Positions 57,937 to 64,000 of a stretch of DNA of 64,000 bases are shown here, piece after piece. Each line of letters starts with the position of its first letter. Position 1 is the stretch's first letter. The notes beneath the pieces are model-generated. The model was not told where the DNA came from. It worked only from the letters and a program-made list of their open reading frames with translations, and ran no database searches. Position numbers and translations under genes: made by a program. Where the stretch lies: assembly GCF_947623445.1 (NCBI RefSeq), contig NC_135247.1:18726501-18790500 (forward strand), given 5' to 3'. Source of the DNA: Clavelina lepadiformis. Its lineage: Eukaryota; Chordata; Ascidiacea; Aplousobranchia; Clavelinidae.

Positions 57937-59931
57937 ATGGAGATCAAGTTTTGTCAAGTTTGTGCAGTAATCGTTTTGCTTTCAACAACTTACCAAAGTA
58001 AACGAGCAGAACATATGTTATTATATTAGTCAAACATATTAAAATTAGTAAAAAACTATCTGTTTGTGGAAACCATTTTTGATTGTGCTACATTTGATTC
58101 TTGTTTCAAAGTATCAGCTCAGTGTCCAAGACGAAACCAAACAACAGCAGATGCTGTAGGACGACCTTGTCGTAAGCCCTGTCCATCACAAGCTCAGTGC
58201 AAAGGTGGAAAAACATGTCGATGTGATCACGAGTGTGGAACGTCTTGCATCAATATGAGTAAGTTATAATGTGTTCCTGATAAAGCTTGAATGTAAAAGT
58301 GAATGAAATTGTGCCTACAGTAAAGTCATAAAAACAAAATTATTTTAACATGTAGAGTATGTACGGTCAGCGAAATTTTATCTTTTTCCTTTGAAACAAT
58401 TTAGCAAGTATTCGTGCAATGTTATGGAGTTATGTAGTTGAAAAATAAAAACATAAGTTTACATAATATTTAACATTATTCATAGATAACTTTTGCGGTC
58501 TACCATCGGTGATACCAAATATGGCAAGAGTTCGCGTTTATCGAAGACACTCGAACGGATCACTCGTATTGAAACCGTCGCCACCTTACCATTATGATGA
58601 TATGGCTGAGTATGAGTGTGCGCCTGGTTACCGTTTAGAAGGATCTCAAAAGTTCAACTTATGCCATGGAAGGAAAAGTTGGACTAGATTGGCGGTTTGT
58701 GCTCGTAAGTGAATGTCAATAAACATCAAAGAAATAGTCGTTCAAAGCGCGTCGTTATGAAGCATTTTATGCCACGTTGCTGTAAACAAAGCATTTGCTA
58801 TTATCTCATATATAACAAGGTCATTGCACATAAACTTGTTACTTTATTTTCAGGAAGTTGCCGCAGGTTTGATCAAGAAAAAGTTTTGCGAAATCTCATG
58901 ATATGCGGAACAAATTGTTTGACAAGTTCAGAGTGCACGGAAGACATGAGTTGTGTGTGTGATGGGTATTGTGGTAGGACTTGCGTGAACCCAGGTCATA
59001 TATTTACACATGAAAATGTCAATCATCTTAATTTTTATGTAATTTTCAGTGACTAGGTGTTATATTTCAAAACTTATTTTCTTATTATAATCAAGACATC
59101 GACTGCGGGGAAGCCCCACCATCCGCACACGCATCAATTAAATATGACGGGGAAGGATTTCATCGGAGAGCTTACTACCGGTGTGACGTCGGATTTTATC
59201 TTCAGTTCGGAGATTTAACGAGGAAATGCACAGGAGGTGGAACCTGGATTGGAAGATTGATCAATTGCGCTCGTGAGTAATTTGTTAAGGTCATGTTGTA
59301 AAATAAACCTTATAGTTTAAACGTTTTCTAGGAACAAAAATTATCGATTTTAACGTCGCAAACTTGGTTTTGTAATTATTCTAATTTGCTAAAACGATAC
59401 AGCTACAACTTGTGGTGATCCATTGCCTTCTATTCGATCGATGGGTGGCGACATTGTGCAGTATCAGCATGGCCCATATTTGGTTGGACACCAAGTGACG
59501 TTTCAGTGCTCTCCAGGGCAACGGTTGCTAGGAGACAGCGTTCAAACGTGCACGGACGACGGACAGTGGAGTGGATTAAACGCAATTTGCGATATGATTG
59601 GTGAATGAACCTTTTGCTTACTTGGAAAATATTTAAACTATGCCTTGTTGGAGTTTTCATGCAATGCCTTAAAAGGAAAGGCGTATATACTGAGACTGAA
59701 TTATAGCAGCTAGATTAGTTGTAATTTGTCGTGGTTTTTATTTAGATGATGAATCAAGATGTCCGCATCCTGGAGTTCCAATAAACGGTAATCTCTTGAC
59801 AAGGAGCAATTTCACGATGGGAGCGATGGTTGAGTTTGAATGTGATGAAGGATACTCGATGATTGGAGATCGACAACAAGAATGTCTTTACTTCCTACAG
59901 TGGAGCGATGGTGGTGCTCCGAAATGCATAG
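57937..59931 (+). CDS. Gene E signal peptide, WAP-like and CCP exons
   Basis: Exons 57937-57997 ([20 protein letters not shown]), 58118-58258 (WAP-like 1), 58486-58704 (CCP), 58854-58994 (WAP-like 2, with NCLTSSEC for NCVTSSEC), 59096-59272, 59403-59600 and 59746-59931 (CCPs). The upstream TATTTAAAT box is altered to CGTTCAAAT. Confidence 0.8.
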
Positions 59932-62900
59932 GTGTCGTATTGAGCTCATCGTAATAGCAAAAGTGTAAACTGTATCTTTATACATCAGATAAAGTTTAGA
60001 ATATTATTTAGTCTCTCAATCTGGCAACGAAAGGCGCGCAATATAGCACGTACTAATGGGTGCGTGTTCAAAGTTCAAAAGCTACAGAAGCGTTTCATTT
60101 TCTTACCGTATGAAACTGTGTTTGTTTCAGACCCTCGATACCCTGCCAGCAATTCAGCTTCTTTACGTCGACTTCAAGGAAATCTGGAAACAACTGAAGA
60201 TCTCGTCCACAACCACAGCCTGGGTCATTCATTATCATCAACATCAACAATATTGCATGAAACAATCTTTGTCATTGATATTTCTGAAGATGTCAGTGAT
60301 GAAACTCTTAGAGTTTCCCTGGAGTTTGCTGAGAATCTTGTAAATGAGGTTGGTAAACACTTTGATTTTTTAAAAGTAGGCCTATATAATTTCTATCTTG
60401 TATATAGACCAGCATCAAATTGTTTGTGCAAACAAATTGATTTTTAAATTTACAGGCAAGCAGAAACAACTACTTGAAATGCGCCATCATTGTTTTTGCT
60501 TCAGGATCCAAAGTTGTCCTGAAGTTTACTTCAGTTTCTACACAAGAAGTAATTCGATCGCTGAGAACTATTTTAGTAGACAGAGGTAAATGAAAAGGTT
60601 AAAGGAAAAAAGGAAGTTGAAACAAAAATGTAATGCTTATAAAATGAGCTTAAAATAATAAAAAATGTTATCAACTCGTGATTTGGCGCAGAAAAGTTCG
60701 TGCAAAATGTTGGTGAACTGAGAAACACTGCGGAGGGGTTGCAAAAATTACAGGAAGTTTATTCAAGGATCGCACAAAACATTTCGGAAAACATGAGGAA
60801 TATTTTCTTGTTTATCAATGGTAAAAAGAGGATATGTGCGTCATCAACTCAGTTATACTCAAGATTTTAGTTACAGATTGTTTTTCATTTTTTTAAGGTC
60901 AACATTTTCCAGGACTGATTTCCCCAAAAATCGTGATGCAAGATTTTATAGATGGATTGTCAAAAAATTTGCCAAACGTACATTTGTGTGGATTTCATCT
61001 ACAAACTTTTAATTTCATAAATAATATGTTTGAATTTTCGGGAGCGCTTTTAAAGTCAACACTTAAACATAAATGTTTCGATATTTCATGTTTTGGATTT
61101 ATCTAACTTCTGTTTGGTTTGAATTTTGTTCACATTTGACACCAGAATGACGCAATATGTTTTAGATTTATGTAATAGCATTTGGATCAAATGTTCATGA
61201 AAGTGCAACCTATGACGAACTGCAATCCCTAACTTATCCCAGACACTTACTTTTGGTCAATCCAACTTTCACTGAAGTACTTGATACTTTTAAGAGCCAA
61301 GGTTAGTTCTAAGTTAGCAGTTCAATTGTAAAGCTTATTACTCAGTTCTACTGAAATATTTTTAAATTAGAAAAGTTCAACATGTGGTTTAAATTTTAAA
61401 ACAAATTAAAAATCATCATATTAAATTAAAACATGGACTAATATAAAATTTTTCAAACCAATGTCTACTTTTGCTATAGTCACAATCAATTCAATTTTCG
61501 CAGTAAAATTTCAAAATTAGCTAAAATCCAAAGAACTACGATTTAAACAAGACTAACAAAATGCTTCTATAGACTTTTGTCAATGCGGAATATCTGGAGA
61601 TGTTGGAAATGTGAAGAAAAGAGCAAGTATTGGCAGAGTTGTAAAAGGAACAGAAGCAAATTTGGCTGCTTGGCCTTGGCAAGTTCTAATAGCCGAACAT
61701 CGGGCAAGAGTTTCAGATGTAAGCTTGATTATTTACATATATAGCTTTAACACTCGGCTAAAATTTCGAGTTTACCTAAAAGATGTACCGTTTGTAGACA
61801 TATCGCCGTGTTAGAGGCGGTGGGTCTTTAATCAACCATCGATGGGTTCTCACAGCTGCTCATGTCTTTCATGGCATGGCAAGACCAAGAAATTGGGCGC
61901 ACAATATCTTGCTTACGTTTGGTTGGTTGAATCTCATTGAAAGATTGTTTTGTAAAACAACAAAGCGTTGATTAAGTTTGTTGTGTAACAATTTTTTCAA
62001 AGGAATTCGACAGTTACCGGAAAGCGATCAATCTCAGCTTTCTTCACATGTACAAGTTTTTCGAGCAGAGAAGATTTATGAGCACGAAAACTTTTCCATC
62101 AACACATTTGATTACGACATAGCTTTGGTAATTTTTGTTTAATCAAATAGCATTAGAAGTTTGATGAAACCAGAATATGTTGCAACTGAAAAGTGTTTCA
62201 AAACAAGAGCTATATTTTGTATGTTTGAAATCAACTTTTTCTGAAAACACTGACGAACAAAATCGATCTGTTGCTACAGGTTCTTGTAGGCAGAGAATTG
62301 AAGCAACTTGGCTTGTACTGGCAGCAAACTGGAAATGCAGGTTGGGTGAATTATACGTCATTTGTGAGACCAGTGTGCTTGCCATGCATGGATGGAAATT
62401 GCGTCATTGAATACTTGGAGAGAAATGAAAGGACGTTGTTTGGGAGAAAGATTTCAGAAAGTGATAAATGCAAAACTGAAGGTAACTCAATTGCAGAAAA
62501 TATATTTTTTAAAATGATTTTGTCTGTAAATTGAAGCTTAAACTTGTTTTAGGCGACTGGTTGATCGAAAAAGGAGAACTTGAAAGAAAGTCTGTTCTAA
62601 CAGTCGTTACAGGTTTTGGTGAAACAAGGATTCGTAATCCATCCGATTTTGATTTTAAAGTTTCGAAATTTTTAAACCAAGCACTAATTCGACTTCATAA
62701 CGATGAAAGGTGACTCCAAAGTAGATTTCATTTTTCAGAAGCTTGATCCGAATGATTGGAGTAAATATGAAAAATGAGATCTGCGACTGTCGTTTTCACT
62801 GTCACTGTTACTGTCACTGGAAAAAATATAAAAAAATTTGAAGTTGCTGTGCTCTTAGAGCTTTTTAAACATGAAACGGTTTACGACGTGTTAGATTTAA

Positions 62901-63999
62901 TTCATGAATTTTCAGGTGCAATCGAAGTATTGCCCAAATGAGAAAAAAAGGTTTACCCGAAGGAATTACGTTTACTGACCAAATGATTTGTGGAATTGGG
63001 GGAAACCCTGGTATTATAACTGATGCATGTAAAGGAGACAGCGGCGGACCACTTGTACGAGAGGTGGGCGAAGCTGAAACAGAGATTTGCTGAAGCTCAA
63101 TTATAGCAAATGTTAAGTTATTATTAGTTTTTTCTTAAAATTTAAGGAGGATTATCTAAAGTAAATGCAAGTTTACATGATATTTATTACGTTTCAACTT
63201 TATTTACAGTTCAAAGAAAATGTTATTGGCAAAGGATGTTGGATACAAATTGGAATTGTGAGCTGGGGTTGGGGATGTGGATCAACATACACAGAAAATG
63301 GCATAAAATACCAATTTCCAGGATACTACACAAGCGTAGCTCCGCTAATGTCCTGGATTACTGAAATACAACAACAAACAGAATCAGGTTCTGTTCCCAT
63401 TAATCGAAAATGTGTAATTTAACAAATAAAAACAAACGTTTACAAAAATTACCTTAAATATTTACTAGAATTATCTAATCTTGACTCATTCTGTCGTGCT
63501 GATCTTTGCCAAGTGGAGGCAGGAAGAACTTGCAGGAAATCTTGTGAGAATGCTGCAGATTGTAGAGGAGCACTGAAGAGATGTGTTTGTGATGACGTTT
63601 GTGGAATGTCTTGTATTAATCCAAGTAACAGTTTGGTGAAAGCAAAATAGTTGTACTGTAGTAGAAAACCGATAACGGGACATTCATTATGTTTTCAAGT
63701 AATCGAAACTTTTTATTGGCAAAGTCTAAGCAATATTGGTCCAGTTTTTTACACGTTTTCGGCTTTACAATGCCCATTCATTTGTTTCTCAATTAGAAGC
63801 TCTTTGTGATGATTTGGATACATTCAGCAATGGGACAATCGAAGGCGACAGAACTTATGGCGATACAGTTCATTACGTTTGCAATGAGGGATTCATTCTC
63901 AAAGGAACAAGAACCAGGACATGTAGATCCGACAAAAAATGGACTGGAACAGCTCCAACTTGCTTGGGTAAGATTGGCTGTGTCAGAATTTACATTCAA
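57937..63999 (+). CDS. Gene E: factor B-like mosaic gene, continuing past the window
   Basis: Same order as genes B and C from signal peptide through protease, WAP-like and first tail CCP. All exons found are open with conserved splice sites. It ends at the window edge inside the intron after CCP 63797-63967. Sequence similarity switches along its length between A-like and B-like. Confidence 0.8.
60131..61301 (+). CDS. Gene E VWA domain
   Basis: Exons 60131-60348, 60456-60585, 60692-60820, 60898-60977 and 61166-61301. Metal-site motif D-I-S-E-D, Thr present (RNTAEG), Asn for the usual Asp (FLFING). The second exon has KFTSVST where B has RFASVPS. Confidence 0.8.
61573..63422 (+). CDS. Gene E serine protease domain
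   Basis: Exons 61573-61719, 61798-61921, 62003-62127, 62280-62481, 62553-62709, 62916-63063 and 63210-63422 (stop). Complete catalytic triad with GDSGGPLV. Putative 81-nt alternative intron 63388-63468. The serine exon matches gene B while flanking introns match unit A. Confidence 0.85.
63469..63967 (+). CDS. Gene E tail start: WAP-like and CCP exons
   Basis: WAP-like 63469-63624 ([15 protein letters not shown]...CGMSCINPS) and CCP 63797-63967 (ALCDDLDTFSNG...[10 protein letters not shown]). Both intact and phase 1-1, so the gene probably continues to the right. Confidence 0.8.
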
Positions 64000-64000
64000 G

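Noticed and set aside
1..64000. Bacterial features: CRISPR arrays, operons, ribosome binding sites
   Set aside because: The DNA is eukaryotic, with introns throughout; the repeats are gene duplications, satellites and transposons.
1..64000. tRNA, rRNA or other structural RNA genes
   Set aside because: I saw no convincing cloverleaf, rRNA or snRNA motif, though short RNAs could be missed by eye.

Overview
This is eukaryotic, AT-rich DNA. Short exons are split by small introns (about 80-500 bp, a few near 1 kb) with GT/AG borders, and all recognisable coding sequence is on the + strand. It holds a tandem array of large secreted mosaic proteins whose core is a complement factor B/C2-like enzyme: CCP (sushi) domains, a von Willebrand A (VWA) domain, then a trypsin-family protease. 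Compact introns, AT richness and factor B architecture suggest an invertebrate deuterostome, possibly a tunicate such as an ascidian. The species is a guess; the gene family is much firmer. Exon borders were inferred by hand from splice sites, reading phase and comparison between copies. No transcript data were available.

Layout: (A) 1-9563, a unit entering the window inside its VWA domain: protease, WAP-like domain, CCPs, TSP1, C-type lectin, two EGFs, CCPs. (A2) 10.6-13.7 kb, a damaged relative of D2 (below) lacking its signal exon, so A and A2 look like a deletion fusion. (A') 15.2-16.46 kb, a broken 5' gene fragment. (B) 17.5-30.3 kb, a complete-looking gene: signal peptide, WAP-like, CCP, WAP-like, three CCPs, VWA, protease, WAP-like, a long CCP tail with one EGF, and a final CCP. 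(C) 31.9-48.8 kb, the longest gene, whose tail also carries two C-type lectin types, a domain I do not recognise, TSP1 repeats and EGFs, much of it doubled by a recent 3.44-kb tandem duplication. (D2) 50.7-54.4 kb, a smaller gene without VWA or protease: signal peptide, WAP-like, CCPs, MAM, EGF, CCPs, FN2. (E) 57.9 kb to the right edge, another copy of the B/C 5' half.

Similar 1.5-kb spacers separate the units (13.7-15.2, 30.3-31.9 and 54.4-57.9 kb). Transposable DNA includes a 756-bp solo LTR (7.7-8.4 kb), a 771-bp hAT-type MITE (49.35-50.12 kb) and an 1,823-bp DNA transposon with CACTG ends (55.4-57.3 kb).

Inferred function: the 5' part gives a secreted protease with a factor B-like VWA domain. 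A weak alternative splice after the protease would either end the protein or attach a tail of binding modules. Nearly all non-protease exons are phase 1-1, which explains how the array gains, loses and shuffles domains without breaking frame. The whole looks like a rapidly evolving complement or clotting-type innate immune cluster.
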